A stretch of DNA of 64,000 nucleotides from contig NZ_CP010029.1 of NCBI RefSeq assembly GCF_001656035.1, positions 2,668,644 through 2,732,643 on the forward strand, read 5' to 3'. The notes below the pieces were generated by a model that did not search any database, was not told the origin of the DNA, and saw only the letters and a list, made by a program, of their open reading frames with translations. Positions 47,983 through 58,461 of this stretch are shown in pieces. Every line of letters begins with the position of its first letter. Position 1 is the first letter of the stretch. The DNA is from Yersinia entomophaga. GTDB taxonomy: Bacteria; Pseudomonadota; Gammaproteobacteria; Enterobacterales; Enterobacteriaceae. A program made the translations under genes and the position numbers.

Positions 47983-48636
47983 TCACTTTTGGCTCGTCAC
48001 AATTCGATAAACACAGCGGCGGGAGCCAGATAAAATATGCTCAGTACGCTCAACCGGTACTTGTAAAGCCTGCTGGAAAACCTCTAACTCCGCGCGACAA
48101 AAGCCCTGACAACTGGTCGCAGCGGCGCAAATCGGGCAATGGTTTTCAATCAGTAAGATAGAGCCATCTTCCTGCATTTCCCATTCGGCCATATAGCCTT
48201 CGCGCGTACGAATAGCCACCAGGCGCTCCACCCGTTCACCAATATTACTGGCTCCTTTCATAGCCTGAAAGTATTGATCGCGGGTTTCCTGTTCGCGGGT
48301 ATCAATCAGCAAATTAAGGGCATCTTCACCTAACTTAGTGCGAACCATACGCAGTAATTGCACGGTTAATTCGCCGTGAGCATCGGGAAATCGCGCGTGG
48401 CCAGCATCGGTTAATTGCCATAGTTGAATCGGCCGTCCGACGCCTTTAGCCTGTGCGACCGCAATCACCAGACCTTCTTTGGCCAGCTTGACGAACTGCT
48501 GACGCGCCGCTTCCCCGGTGGTTCCAAGGATCTTGCCCGCATCCGTTGCCTGTAGTGGGCCGCGGGTTTTCAGCAGCATCAGCAAGCGCTCGGAGACGGA
48601 TTGCGTGCTTATTACCCCATGGTCGGTGGTATTCAT
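47983..48636 (-). CDS. Winged-helix regulator with a cysteine cluster (SufR/ArsR-like)
   Basis: The 217-residue protein has an N-terminal winged helix (about 12-80, TDAGKILGTTGEAARQQFVK) and a C-terminal cluster C167-x2-C170-x5-C176-x3-C180 plus C208, in the pattern of SufR-type regulators that bind an iron-sulfur cluster (ENHCPIC, then HILSGSRRCVYRI). It would sense iron-sulfur status or oxidative stress. It is divergent from an MFS transporter with a palindrome between them and probably regulates it. GGGAG before the ATG at 48636 supports this start over one 14 codons upstream. Confidence 0.8.
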   Translation of the reverse strand: MNTTDHGVISTQSVSERLLMLLKTRGPLQATDAGKILGTTGEAARQQFVKLAKEGLVIAVAQAKGVGRPIQLWQLTDAGHARFPDAHGELTVQLLRMVRTKLGEDALNLLIDTREQETRDQYFQAMKGASNIGERVERLVAIRTREGYMAEWEMQEDGSILLIENHCPICAAATSCQGFCRAELEVFQQALQVPVERTEHILSGSRRCVYRIVTSQK

Positions 48637-48763
48637 ATTACTCCCGATATTAAAAACACATTGGCATTTACCAAGCATATACTTGACTTATTAACCCTGC
48701 ACGGCCACAGTTATTCCAAGTTAACGCTTGTTTAACTCAGTCTATCATCAAATCTTACTCAAC

Positions 48764-48780
48764 AACCAGTCGTACTGGTT
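48764..48780. promoter_or_regulatory. Palindrome between the cysteine-cluster regulator and the MFS gene
   Basis: AACCAGT-CGT-ACTGGTT is a perfect 7-bp inverted repeat ending 12 bases before the MFS start codon, in a position to block its translation start region or promoter when bound. Confidence 0.6.
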
Positions 48781-48792
48781 AGGATAACCACT

Positions 48793-50232
48793 GTGCTAAT
48801 GAATGATGCGAGCCGCTGGAGCGATCTATTCTCCGGGGAAAATGCGGTTTTTGCCTTTGCGCTGTCGGCGGGTGTCGCGTTACACGCCATTAATATTTAT
48901 ATCGTGACAACCATTCTACCTTCAGTGGTGCTGGATATTGGCGGGCTTAATCTCTATGCCTGGAATACCACGCTCTTTGTTACTACGTCGATTCTTGGCT
49001 CGGCGCTCTCCGCTCGCCTGTTAAGTCGCTATGGCCCACGCGCGGCCTATAGCTTAGCCGCTTCGGCCTTTATGCTCGGCAGCCTGCTGTGCGCTATTGC
49101 GCCAACTATGCCGATGATGCTGGTAGGCCGCGCAGTTCAAGGACTTGGCGGCGGTTTTCTGTTCGCTCTCTCCTACGCCATGATCAATCTGGTCTTCCCG
49201 CAATCTCTATGGCCACGGGCGATGGCGCTAATTTCCGGAATGTGGGGCGTAGCTACGTTGATTGGCCCGGCAATAGGCGGCGTGTTTGCGGAAATGGGGG
49301 CCTGGCGTTTAGCGTTTTGGCTATTGCTGCCGGCTACACTGCTGTTTGCAATATTCACCTGGAGAATTCTACCGGCGGGAACAAAACGTACCGAACCGTC
49401 CTCATCCCTACCGATAATCCAACTGATACTGTTGACGACTATTGTACTAACCGTTTCCGCCAGCAGTATTGCCACCGATTTGCGCTATAGCGCTGCAGGC
49501 ATTACCGTCGCTGCCCTGCTACTCACATTGATGATCCGCATCGAGCGCCGCTCCACCATTCGTTTATTACCGCAGGGCGCACTGCGTCTAGGTTCGCCGT
49601 TAGCGGCTTTGTACATCACTATGTCGTTACTGGCGCTTACCATAACCAGTGAGATTTTTGTGCCCTACTTCTTACAGACTCTTCATGGCCAATCGCCGCT
49701 GGTTTCCGGCTATCTGGCCGCCACAATGGCCGCAGGCTGGACAGTGGCGGAAGTACTGAGCTCTGGCTGGAAGAAAAACGGGATAAGCTTGGCAATTATT
49801 AGCGGGCCAATTATCGTTTTACTGGGGTTGATCGCTCTGGCGATTTTGCTCCCACACAGATCTGTCGGCGATTGGCTAACCCTCGCCCCTATCGCTCTCG
49901 CTCTGACGTTGGTCGGTTTTGGCACCGGCTTTGGCTGGCCGCATTTGCTTACGCGCATTCTACAGGTCGCAGCGGATGAAGATAAAGACATAGCCGGTGC
50001 CTCTATTACTATGGTGCAGATGTTTGCTACCGCTCTGGGCGCCGCGCTGGCAGGTTTGGTAGCTAATATTTCTGGTTTAAACGATCCCGGTGGCGTTGCC
50101 GGTGCAGCCAATACCGCATATTGGCTATTCGCTCTATTTGCCATCGCGCCGCTACTGGCGATTTTCACCGCAATCCGCTGTGCGGCCATTCGTCAGCCGA
50201 CCGCGACTCTTGCCACATCCGAACTGCACTAA
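48793..50232 (+). CDS. MFS drug/solute transporter (DHA2-like)
   Basis: The protein of 479 residues has about 14 predicted membrane helices. VALHAINIYIVTTILPSV in TM1, LLSRYGPRAAYSLAASAFML in the motif A region and GRAVQGLGGGFLFALSYAMI in the motif B-like helix 4 identify a major facilitator of the drug:H+ type. The substrate is unknown. The GTG at 48793 has AGGA 8 bases upstream; the ATG two codons later is an alternative. It is divergent from the cysteine-cluster regulator. Confidence 0.85.
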   Translation: MLMNDASRWSDLFSGENAVFAFALSAGVALHAINIYIVTTILPSVVLDIGGLNLYAWNTTLFVTTSILGSALSARLLSRYGPRAAYSLAASAFMLGSLLCAIAPTMPMMLVGRAVQGLGGGFLFALSYAMINLVFPQSLWPRAMALISGMWGVATLIGPAIGGVFAEMGAWRLAFWLLLPATLLFAIFTWRILPAGTKRTEPSSSLPIIQLILLTTIVLTVSASSIATDLRYSAAGITVAALLLTLMIRIERRSTIRLLPQGALRLGSPLAALYITMSLLALTITSEIFVPYFLQTLHGQSPLVSGYLAATMAAGWTVAEVLSSGWKKNGISLAIISGPIIVLLGLIALAILLPHRSVGDWLTLAPIALALTLVGFGTGFGWPHLLTRILQVAADEDKDIAGASITMVQMFATALGAALAGLVANISGLNDPGGVAGAANTAYWLFALFAIAPLLAIFTAIRCAAIRQPTATLATSELH

Positions 50233-50353
50233 CTCATAGCCCGTAGACGCTGGTCATACCCAGACAGCCATTACTCCTTGATCTCTAGGGGGCAATGGCT
50301 GTTATGCTGGCTGAGCTTGAAACTTACTTATTCTTAGTTAGCCGGAGTGTGTA

Positions 50354-51331
50354 ATGAAGCCTTCTGTCGTGTTGTATAAGCCCCTCCCTGCCGAACTGCG
50401 CCAACGTTTAGAGCAACATTTTACCCTACACTGCTTTGACGGCCTGACATCGGAAAACTCGCAACCATTCCTTTCAGCATTGGCAAACGCCGAAGGCATT
50501 ATTGGTTCTGGTGGCAAAATCGACCCGGATTTTCTCGATAAAGCCCCACGCCTACGCGCCGCCTCCACGATTTCTGTTGGCTATGACAATTTCGACGTCG
50601 AGGCACTCAATCAGCGGGGCATCGTCTTGACGCACACTCCAACCGTGCTAACCGAAACCGTTGCCGATACCATCATGGCGCTGGTTCTGGCTACCGCTCG
50701 ACGGGTAGTGGAAGTTGCTGAACGGGTTAAAGCCGGCGAATGGCAGGATAATATTGATTCCAGCTGGTTTGGCGTCGATGTACACCATAAAACCATAGGT
50801 ATCTTGGGCATGGGTCGTATTGGTCTGGCAGTTGCTCAGCGCGCTCATTTCGGTTTTAGTATGCCTGTGCTCTATACCAGCCGTCGGTCCCATGCAGAAG
50901 CCGAATCACGCTTTAACGCCCATCGTTGCGATCTGGATACTTTACTCGCTGAATCAGATTTCTTGTGCATCACCCTGCCTTTAACAGAACAGACGTTCCA
51001 TATGATTGGGCCGGAACAATTGGCAAAAATGAAGTCAAGCGCCATTCTGATTAACGCGGGGCGCGGTTCGGTAGTCGATGAACAAGCACTGATAGACGCT
51101 CTGCAAAACGGTACTATTCACGCCGCAGGGCTGGACGTTTTTGAGCAAGAACCGCTGTCACAAAACTCGCCGCTGCTGAAGCTCAATAACGTTGTTGCCC
51201 TACCGCATATTGGCTCCGCTACTCACGAAACTCGCTACGCCATGGCCGCCTGCGCCGTAGATAATTTGATCGCCGCGTTAACCGGCACGGTGACTGAAAA
51301 CTGCGTTAACCCACTCGTTATTGAAAAATAG
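50354..51331 (+). CDS. ghrB: Glyoxylate/hydroxypyruvate reductase B (2-ketogluconate reductase)
   Basis: The 325-residue D-2-hydroxyacid dehydrogenase matches E. coli GhrB (TkrA, 324): [34 protein letters not shown], Rossmann GMGRIG, and the catalytic Arg ([10 protein letters not shown]), Glu (DVFEQEPLS) and His ([12 protein letters not shown]). It reduces glyoxylate, hydroxypyruvate and 2-ketogluconate with NADPH. Single gene. Confidence 0.95.
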   Translation: MKPSVVLYKPLPAELRQRLEQHFTLHCFDGLTSENSQPFLSALANAEGIIGSGGKIDPDFLDKAPRLRAASTISVGYDNFDVEALNQRGIVLTHTPTVLTETVADTIMALVLATARRVVEVAERVKAGEWQDNIDSSWFGVDVHHKTIGILGMGRIGLAVAQRAHFGFSMPVLYTSRRSHAEAESRFNAHRCDLDTLLAESDFLCITLPLTEQTFHMIGPEQLAKMKSSAILINAGRGSVVDEQALIDALQNGTIHAAGLDVFEQEPLSQNSPLLKLNNVVALPHIGSATHETRYAMAACAVDNLIAALTGTVTENCVNPLVIEK

Positions 51332-51434
51332 CCAAGAGAGATAGCCGCTACCCAAATAACGTCAATCAACCGAAATGGCCTATAATTGCTTATAGGTCAG
51401 TCGGTTATTTTGACGACTGATGATAAGAAAGCCC

Positions 51435-51480
51435 CCTCATCCAGCCTTCTCCTCCCTGAAAAAACAATATGAGGATGAGG
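51435..51480. promoter_or_regulatory. Three MalT-box-like sites upstream of malS
   Basis: GAGGATGAGG at 51471-51480 on the plus strand and CTGGATGAGG (51435-51444) and GGGAGGAG (51449-51456) on the minus strand resemble the MalT box GGGGA(T/G)GAGG. E. coli malS is under MalT control, so maltose induction is likely. Confidence 0.65.
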
Positions 51481-51552
51481 CTATTTTTCCACCGGCTGAC
51501 ACACTTAACTCGCCTCAAACCCTACAAAATCAAACGATCAGGAAGGCGCGTC

Positions 51553-53619
51553 ATGAAACGTCTCACACTGCCCTTATTGTTAGTATTTTCTCCCGCAGCC
51601 CTAGCCACCTGGACGTTGCAGGGCTTCCCTGCATTTTCCGAGCAAAGCAACGGTATTTTCAGCAGCGCGGCCTCGCTAACTAAAGGCCAATATCCGCTTA
51701 AATTTTATCAGGATAAGCAATGCTGGCAGCCAACTGATACCGTCAAACTCAATCAAACCTTTTCTCTACAGGCTTGTGATAATCAGCCTGAAATCATGTG
51801 GCGACTATTTCGAGATGGTCAGTATCAGGCACGTATAGATACCCGCAGCGGTACGCCAACGCTGACGCTGAGCTTAAAACAGCCCGTTGTTGATGAATCC
51901 CAAGCCGTTACCCATATTTGCCAGCGCTGGAACGGTCAACCCGTAACCGTAGACGTCAGCCAGACCTTTGCCGAAGGGGAAAAACTGCGTGATTTCTATT
52001 CGGGCCAAACCGTTATCGTCGCAAACGGCAAAATCACGCTGCAACCGGCAGAGCAAAGCGGCGGCCTGTTGTTGCTAGAACTCGCGCAAACTCAAGGGCC
52101 TGCTCCATTTAGCTGGCAAAACGCCACGGTTTACTTTGCATTGACCGATCGTTTTAACAACGGCAATCCTGCCAATGACCATAGTTATGGCCGCAGAAAC
52201 GATGGCATGCAGGAGATCGGCACTTTCCACGGCGGCGATTTGGCCGGATTAACTCAGAAGCTGGATTATTTACAGCAGCTTGGCGTAAACGCGCTGTGGA
52301 TTAGCTCACCGCTGGAGCAAATTCACGGCTGGGTTGGCGGCGGCACCAAGGGAGATTTCCCGCACTACGCCTACCACGGCTATTACGCGCTCGATTGGAC
52401 CCGGCTCGATGCCAATATGGGTGATGAACAGGACTTACGCCAACTGGTGGATCAAGCTCATCAGCGCGGCATCCGCATAATATTTGATGTAGTGATGAAT
52501 CATGTGGGTTACGCCACTCTGGCAGATATGCAGAGCGGCCAATTTGGCTCACTGTATTTATCCGCAGAACAGGCGGAGAAAACGCTGGGCAAGCACTGGA
52601 CCGACTGGAAGCCAGGCAGCGGCCAAAATTGGCATAGTTTCAACGATTTTATTAATTTCAGTGATAAATCCAGTTGGGATAACTGGTGGGGTAAAAACTG
52701 GGTTCGCACCGATATCGGCGATTATGACTCACCCGGTTTTACCGATCTGACGATGTCACTGGCTTTCCTCCCGGACATCAAAACCGAATCCACACAGGCC
52801 AGCGGTTTGCCGCTGTTTTATCGCCATAAATCCGATACGGCAGCCAGAGAAATTCCCGCAGCTACGCCTCGGGATTACCTTACTCATTGGTTAAGCACAT
52901 GGGTTCGAGATTATGGCATTGATGGATTTCGAGTCGACACGGCCAAACACGTAGAAAAAGCGGCTTGGCTGCAGCTCAAACAACAGGCTACGTCAGCATT
53001 AGCAGAATGGAAAACTGCTCATCCCGATCGGGCGCTGGATGATGCTCCATTTTGGATGACCGGCGAGGCTTGGGGGCATGGCGTAATGAAAAGCGATTAT
53101 TATCAGAATGGTTTTGATGCCATGATTAATTTTGATTTTCAGGATCAGGCTAAACAGGCGCTGGACTGTTTCTCAACCATTGACAGCACATATAGCCAAA
53201 TGGCTGAAAAATTGCAGAATTTTAACGTACTGAGCTACCTTTCCTCTCACGATACTCGCCTTTTCTTTCGCGATGATGCGGCTCAATCATTAGCAAAACA
53301 GCGGCGCGCCGGAGATTTGCTGCTGCTGGCTCCGGGAGCGATTCAGATCTTCTATGGTGATGAAAGTGGCCGAGAATTTGGCCCAACCGGCTCCGACCCG
53401 CTGCAAGGCACTCGCTCGGATATGAACTGGAATGAACTGAACGGCTCGAAAGGAGCGCTGCTGGCTCACTGGCAAAAAATCAGCCAGTTCCGCGCGCGTC
53501 ATCCCGCGATTGGTTCCGGGATACAACAGTCACAACAAACTGCTGATTATTATGCGTTTAGCCGTCAGCATTTAGACGATAAAGTCCTTATTGTCTGGAC
53601 GGGGGATAAAAAACAGTAA
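51553..53619 (+). CDS. malS: Periplasmic alpha-amylase MalS
   Basis: From the ATG at 51553, with AGGAAGG before it, the protein has 688 residues and a signal peptide ending SPAALAT. The glycoside hydrolase 13 barrel starts around residue 200 (ATVYFALTDRFNNGNPAND). Visible conserved regions are DVVMNHVG, GFRVDTAKHV (nucleophile Asp), GEAWGHG (acid Glu) and LSSHDTRLF (third Asp). MalS cuts long maltodextrins in the periplasm before uptake (E. coli 676). An upstream start would add 28 residues ahead of the signal and is unlikely. Confidence 0.95.
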   Translation: MKRLTLPLLLVFSPAALATWTLQGFPAFSEQSNGIFSSAASLTKGQYPLKFYQDKQCWQPTDTVKLNQTFSLQACDNQPEIMWRLFRDGQYQARIDTRSGTPTLTLSLKQPVVDESQAVTHICQRWNGQPVTVDVSQTFAEGEKLRDFYSGQTVIVANGKITLQPAEQSGGLLLLELAQTQGPAPFSWQNATVYFALTDRFNNGNPANDHSYGRRNDGMQEIGTFHGGDLAGLTQKLDYLQQLGVNALWISSPLEQIHGWVGGGTKGDFPHYAYHGYYALDWTRLDANMGDEQDLRQLVDQAHQRGIRIIFDVVMNHVGYATLADMQSGQFGSLYLSAEQAEKTLGKHWTDWKPGSGQNWHSFNDFINFSDKSSWDNWWGKNWVRTDIGDYDSPGFTDLTMSLAFLPDIKTESTQASGLPLFYRHKSDTAAREIPAATPRDYLTHWLSTWVRDYGIDGFRVDTAKHVEKAAWLQLKQQATSALAEWKTAHPDRALDDAPFWMTGEAWGHGVMKSDYYQNGFDAMINFDFQDQAKQALDCFSTIDSTYSQMAEKLQNFNVLSYLSSHDTRLFFRDDAAQSLAKQRRAGDLLLLAPGAIQIFYGDESGREFGPTGSDPLQGTRSDMNWNELNGSKGALLAHWQKISQFRARHPAIGSGIQQSQQTADYYAFSRQHLDDKVLIVWTGDKKQ

Positions 53620-53752
53620 ACCAGACTATTATCCTGACATATCGAGTTTTATTGATATATCTGCGCACAAGGTAGAATTATGGGTACGTTGCACCCGCAA
53701 TTATCTGGCTGTATGGTGCTCCTTTACCTCCGATAACAATTAGTCAGCATTT

Positions 53753-55006
53753 ATGAAGTTTTCACTTTTTGGCGATAAGTTTACCCGCTACGCGGGCATT
53801 ACACGGTTGATGGATGACCTGAATGAAGGATTACGCACGCCGGGCGCTATCATGCTTGGCGGTGGCAATCCGGCTCAAATTCCTGAGATGGATGCCTACT
53901 TCCGGCGGCTATGTCAGGAGATGCTGGATAAAGGACAGCTCACAGAGGCGCTATGTAACTACGATGGCCCGCAGGGTAAGAATCTGCTGCTAAACGCGCT
54001 GGCAAAAATGCTGAGTGATGAGTTAGGTTGGCAGGTCGAACCACAGAATATTGCACTAACAAACGGTAGCCAAAGCGCGTTTTTCTACTTATTCAATTTA
54101 TTCGCTGGCCGCCACGCCGACGGATCGCTGCGTCGGGTATTATTCCCGCTGGCACCTGAATATTTAGGCTACGCCGATGCCGGTTTGGATGAAGGGCTGT
54201 TTGTTTCGACTAAACCGAATATTGAGCTACTGCCGGAAGGCCAGTTCAAATATCACGTCGACTTCGATCACCTAAAGATTACCGATGATATCGGGCTGAT
54301 TTGTGTCTCTCGACCGACTAATCCGACCGGAAACGTCATTACAGATGAAGAATTAATTCGTTTGGATGCTCTGGCACAGCAGCATGATGTGCCGCTACTG
54401 ATCGATAACGCCTACGGCGTGCCTTTCCCCGGTATTATTTTTAGCGACGCAACCCCCCTGTGGAACCCGAATATTATTCTGTGCATGAGTCTGTCAAAGC
54501 TTGGCCTGCCGGGTTCTCGCTGTGGCATCGTTGTCGCCGATGAAAAAGTGATTTCCGCCATTACGAATATGAATGGCATTATCAGCCTGTCTCCGGGCAG
54601 CATGGGGCCAGCGATAGCGGCAGAAATGATTCAACGCGGCGATCTGCTAGACTTATCCAACAATGTAATTCGTCCGTTCTATTCTCAACGCGTGCAGCAT
54701 ACTCTTGAAATTATTCGGCGTTATCTTCCCGCCGAACGCTGTCTGATTCATAAGCCGGAAGGCGCGATTTTCCTATGGTTATGGTTTAAAGACCTGCCGA
54801 TTACCACGGAAATACTCTATCAACGCCTGAAGAAACGCGGCGTATTGATGGTACCCGGCCACTACTTCTTCCCCGGTTTGGAACATGATTGGCCTCATAC
54901 TCATCAGTGTATGCGGATGAACTACGTGCCAGACCCAGAACAGATCGAAAAAGGTGTCGCGATTCTGGCAGAAGAAGTGGAATTGGCTTATCAGGAAGCG
55001 CGCTAA
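53753..55006 (+). CDS. avtA: Valine-pyruvate aminotransferase AvtA
   Basis: The 417-residue class I/II PLP aminotransferase has the same length as E. coli AvtA. It starts with FSLFGDKFTRYAGITRLMDD, has IMLGGGNPAQIPEM, the PLP lysine in MSLSKLGLPGSRCGIV and RPTNPTGNVITDEEL. It exchanges amino groups between valine, alanine and pyruvate. It follows malS as in E. coli and ends before a strong terminator. Confidence 0.96.
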   Translation: MKFSLFGDKFTRYAGITRLMDDLNEGLRTPGAIMLGGGNPAQIPEMDAYFRRLCQEMLDKGQLTEALCNYDGPQGKNLLLNALAKMLSDELGWQVEPQNIALTNGSQSAFFYLFNLFAGRHADGSLRRVLFPLAPEYLGYADAGLDEGLFVSTKPNIELLPEGQFKYHVDFDHLKITDDIGLICVSRPTNPTGNVITDEELIRLDALAQQHDVPLLIDNAYGVPFPGIIFSDATPLWNPNIILCMSLSKLGLPGSRCGIVVADEKVISAITNMNGIISLSPGSMGPAIAAEMIQRGDLLDLSNNVIRPFYSQRVQHTLEIIRRYLPAERCLIHKPEGAIFLWLWFKDLPITTEILYQRLKKRGVLMVPGHYFFPGLEHDWPHTHQCMRMNYVPDPEQIEKGVAILAEEVELAYQEAR

Positions 55007-55132
55007 CAACGATGAAGCGCGGAGAGAAATAAGGCGATGTTCGCTATCGGTATAGTGAGCAGCAATCAATATAGTAAACACTGGCATAGCAAAACTGCGC
55101 TAGGTGGCTGAATAACTTAACTTCTCTCTCAA

Positions 55133-55170
55133 ACCCCAAAGAACAACCTCGGTTGTCCTTTGGGGTATTT
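55133..55170. terminator. Bidirectional terminator between avtA and yidE
   Basis: ACCCCAAAG-AACAACC pairs with GGTTGT-CCTTTGGGGT in a stem of about 16 bp, with A-rich and T-rich flanks, between two convergent genes. Confidence 0.85.
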
Positions 55171-55185
55171 AGCGACCTAAAAGCG

Positions 55186-56844
55186 CTACAACGTCCAGAA
55201 CAGTACGGCCAGTATCTGCGGAGACATAATCCTTAGGAACATTGCTAGCGGATACACGGTGGCATAAGACAGCGCCGCAGCACCACTGGTTGGGTGTAAG
55301 CCATTGGCGAAAGCCAGCGCCGGAGGATCGGTCATAGAACCCGCCAACATGCCGCATAGCGTCAGGTAATTCATTTTAGTGAGAATTCGCGCCAGAATCC
55401 CGACGGTTAGCAGGGGAATCGCGGTAATCATCGCGCCATAGCCAATCCACGCCAGCCCATCGCCATAAAGCAGCGTATTAATAAAATCACCGCCTGATTT
55501 CAGCCCAACCACCGACAGGAAAAGGACTATACCTAGCTCACGCAGCGCCAGATTAGCGCTAGGCGGCATAAACCAGTACAGTTTACCGATGCTACCGATA
55601 CGCCCTAAAATCAATGCGATAACCAGTGGGCCACCTGCCAATCCCAAGCGTAAAGCCGCAGGAAAACCGGGAACAAACAGCGGTATTGACCCCAGTAACA
55701 CCCCTAATCCTACGCCGATAAATACCGGCAACATTTGTACTTGTTGCAGTTTTTGTTGAGCGTTACCTATAACCGCAGCGACCGCCTCAATGGATTCCGG
55801 TCGCCCTACCAGATTTAAAATATCACCGAATTGCAGGCTGGCGTTGTTGCTGGCGACTAGCTCGATACCGGCTCGGTTTAACCGAGTAATAGCGACGTCG
55901 TATTTCTGTTTCAGGTTTAAATCGCGAATTTTTTTGCCTAAAACAGCCTCGTTGGTCACCACCATCCGTGCCGATTGCAGCGCGCTGCCGGCGGTGGAAA
56001 GCGCCACATCCACCTCTTCACCAAGCACTAAACGCACTTTTTCCAGATATTCGCGCTGTCCAACTAAATGCAGGTAATCGCCTAACTCAATTAAGGTAGC
56101 AGGCAGCGGTACCATCAATAAATCACCGCGTTTCAGGCGAGAGCACACCACATCATCGCTATTTAACAGCGGAATATCCTGCATCGCCAAGCCATCCAAA
56201 TTAGGATTGCGTACCGCGACGTTCATGGTTTGCAGCAGTTCACGGTTTTGTCCGCTCCTGCTATCAAAATCTTTAGCTTCACGATCGACATTTATCTTAA
56301 ATCCTAGCCGGATCAGCCACATAACCAACAGAATCCCGCAGATACCAAAAGGATAGGCCATGGCATATCCCATCCCCATTTGCCCAACCAACTGAGGAGA
56401 AGATCCTAAATCCGTCAATACCTGCTGAGCCGCGCCCAGCGCCGGAGTGTTGGTAACTGCACCGGAAAAAATACCGAGAATGATCGGTAGAGGCACGTTG
56501 AAAAGTTTGTGGATAACCGCCGTTACCAGACAACCCATCACTACCATTAATATGGCGAAAGCATTCAGGCGCAGTCCGGAAACTCGTAGAGAAGAGAAAA
56601 ACCCCGGCCCAACCTGAATACCAATGGTATAAACGAACAGAATCAGGCCAAACTCCTGAATAAAGTGAAGCATGTCACCGTTGAGACTGACCTGATAAGT
56701 TTGGGCGAAATGACCAACAATAATTCCGCCAAATAATACTCCACCAATCCCTAACCCAACGCCATATATCTTCCAATTACCGATCCATAACCCCAATACG
56801 GCGACCAGCGCCAACATACTGACGGTAAGGGCGATATCAGTCAT
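55186..56844 (-). CDS. yidE: YidE, aspartate:alanine antiporter-family membrane protein
   Basis: The 552-residue protein has two blocks of five membrane helices flanking two cytoplasmic TrkA-C (RCK_C) domains (about 190-270 and 280-360; [18 protein letters not shown] and [20 protein letters not shown]). This is the architecture of the AAE transporter family; E. coli YidE has 553 residues and no proven substrate. The gene is upstream of ibpB in the reading direction of neither; it has its own promoter. Confidence 0.93.
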   Translation of the reverse strand: MTDIALTVSMLALVAVLGLWIGNWKIYGVGLGIGGVLFGGIIVGHFAQTYQVSLNGDMLHFIQEFGLILFVYTIGIQVGPGFFSSLRVSGLRLNAFAILMVVMGCLVTAVIHKLFNVPLPIILGIFSGAVTNTPALGAAQQVLTDLGSSPQLVGQMGMGYAMAYPFGICGILLVMWLIRLGFKINVDREAKDFDSRSGQNRELLQTMNVAVRNPNLDGLAMQDIPLLNSDDVVCSRLKRGDLLMVPLPATLIELGDYLHLVGQREYLEKVRLVLGEEVDVALSTAGSALQSARMVVTNEAVLGKKIRDLNLKQKYDVAITRLNRAGIELVASNNASLQFGDILNLVGRPESIEAVAAVIGNAQQKLQQVQMLPVFIGVGLGVLLGSIPLFVPGFPAALRLGLAGGPLVIALILGRIGSIGKLYWFMPPSANLALRELGIVLFLSVVGLKSGGDFINTLLYGDGLAWIGYGAMITAIPLLTVGILARILTKMNYLTLCGMLAGSMTDPPALAFANGLHPTSGAAALSYATVYPLAMFLRIMSPQILAVLFWTL

Positions 56845-57077
56845 AAATCACTTCCTTGCCTAAGTTTAAAATCCGGTCAACCGACCTCGGTCTTAAATTC
56901 TTACAATTAGTAGGGATTCTGGCAGAAGGGCAACGAAGGGACTGTGGGATGCACCACAAAATGCGCCGGATAACAGGAATGTTTCCGGCGCCAAAAGCTA
57001 GGGAGGAGGGTTTTACTTTTTTTATTATCTGCACCGGCTCCCGGAAGGGAGACCGGTGCGAGTTGGGTCACTGCAAA

Positions 57078-57536
57078 TTACTGCTGAACGGTTTCTGCGT
57101 TATCCAATGCCGGGCGATCTTCTACCGGACGACCGATAGTAATACGCTGTGGCTGGAGTGCTTCAGGAACCTGACGCAGCAAGTCGATATGCAGCAGGCC
57201 GTTTTCAAACTGCGCGTTATCGACGTTCAGGTGCTCTGCCAGAGTGAAGGTCAGATTAAACTCTTTACGAATCAGACCCTGATGCAGATATTCCACCTGT
57301 TTCTCCACGGGTGCTGGCTTACCACGAACCGTCAAGCGAGGGCCTTCAACTTCGATCTCCAGTTCACTTTGCTTGAACCCAGCCAGCGCCAGAGAGATAC
57401 GGTAGTGGTTATCATCACTTTTTTCGATGTTATATGGAGGGAACCCCTGTGCCTCGGTAGAACCCTGCATAGTGCTCGCCAATTTATCAAAACCAATCCA
57501 CTGACGAAGCAGAGGTGACAAATCATAATTACGCAT
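57078..57536 (-). CDS. ibpB: Small heat-shock protein IbpB
   Basis: The 152-residue Hsp20 chaperone has the alpha-crystallin domain (about 35-130): [24 protein letters not shown] in parts, [15 protein letters not shown] and the I-x-I/V end motif LQPQRITIG. It binds aggregating proteins with IbpA. The leader contains a ROSE-like anti-Shine-Dalgarno UCGCU. It is second in the ibpAB operon, 184 bases behind ibpA. Confidence 0.96.
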   Translation of the reverse strand: MRNYDLSPLLRQWIGFDKLASTMQGSTEAQGFPPYNIEKSDDNHYRISLALAGFKQSELEIEVEGPRLTVRGKPAPVEKQVEYLHQGLIRKEFNLTFTLAEHLNVDNAQFENGLLHIDLLRQVPEALQPQRITIGRPVEDRPALDNAETVQQ

Positions 57537-57544
57537 AGTGTTAA

Positions 57545-57575
57545 CTCCTTCTTTGAAGCGAGGTAATAGGCTGCC
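57545..57575 (-). promoter_or_regulatory. ROSE-like RNA thermometer, ibpB leader
   Basis: In the minus-strand RNA CCUCGCUUC stands about 8 bases before AAGGAG. UCGCU fits the U-U/C-G-C-U of ROSE elements that pair with the ribosome-binding site and melt on heating. Confidence 0.55.
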
Positions 57576-57720
57576 ACGGCCGCGTTAATAACTTTTTTTT
57601 TCAAATCAAAGTCTGCTGTTAAATAACAAACAGGCGTTATTAACCCGTGACAAGTTGGCCCCCGATTACGGCAGACCAAACTCTTGATTAATAATGTGCC
57701 TAATGCACATTATTTAAATT

Positions 57721-58134
57721 TTATTTAATCTCAATCCGACGAGGTTTCATACTTTCAGGAACAATTCGTTCCAGATCGATATACAGCAGGCCATTCTCTA
57801 AATTGGCGCCTTTAATTTTAATGTGTTCAGCCAATTGGAATTTGCGTTCAAAGTTTCGTTCCGCGATCCCTTGATATAAATAAGTGCGCTGTGCTGGAGC
57901 TTCTACGTGAGAACCACGGACAATCAACAGGTTGTCCTGAGTGACTATCTCCAGTTCCTGCTCGGCAAAACCGGCAACGGCGATAGCAATACGGTAGTTA
58001 TTTTCATCTACCAGCTCGACATTATACGGAGGATAGCCGCCGTTATTCTGGCTCTGACCAGTTTCTAATAAGTTAAACAGACGATCAAAACCAATAGCAG
58101 AGCGGTATAATGGAGCAAGATCTGAATTACGCAT
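57721..58134 (-). CDS. ibpA: Small heat-shock protein IbpA
   Basis: The 137-residue Hsp20 chaperone matches E. coli Ibp[20 protein letters not shown] at the start, [38 protein letters not shown] and MKPRRIEIK at the end. First gene of ibpAB, with a sigma-32 promoter and ROSE-like leader. Confidence 0.97.
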   Translation of the reverse strand: MRNSDLAPLYRSAIGFDRLFNLLETGQSQNNGGYPPYNVELVDENNYRIAIAVAGFAEQELEIVTQDNLLIVRGSHVEAPAQRTYLYQGIAERNFERKFQLAEHIKIKGANLENGLLYIDLERIVPESMKPRRIEIK

Positions 58135-58138
58135 AACA

Positions 58139-58165
58139 ACTGCCTCCTAAATTCATTAGCAAGGT
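58139..58165 (-). promoter_or_regulatory. ROSE-like RNA thermometer, ibpA leader
   Basis: The minus-strand RNA has CCUUGCU, 9 bases, then AGGAGG. UUGCU can pair with the Shine-Dalgarno AGGAG leaving a G-G mismatch, the hallmark of ROSE thermometers in ibpA leaders. Confidence 0.7.
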
Positions 58166-58238
58166 TAAATAGGTCTTCCTTAATGGACAGACTCTTGGCC
58201 AGAATACCCTGACGGCATATTCTCTCTCGGCCTGATAA

Positions 58239-58268
58239 TAAGATGGGATCGAATTTTTTCATTTCAAC
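58239..58268 (-). promoter_or_regulatory. Sigma-32 promoter of ibpAB
   Basis: The minus strand reads GTTGAAA, 14 bases, CCCATCTTA, close to the heat-shock consensus CTTGAAA-N13/14-CCCCATnT, about 105 bases before the ibpA start. Confidence 0.75.
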
Positions 58269-58461
58269 TGTCAAAATGAAAAAATTTTTTTTAACTAAAG
58301 ATTTTTGCTCTAAAAACAGAGTTATCGCATACACTGAATTGGGAGCGCCGCCACATCTGCGTGTAATTATTATATTAAAGCGACAGCAAAATGTTATAAC
58401 TCTGAGAGATCGCTTTTATGTTGGCTGACAACCTGAACACTGCCAAATGAGATGTAACGAT

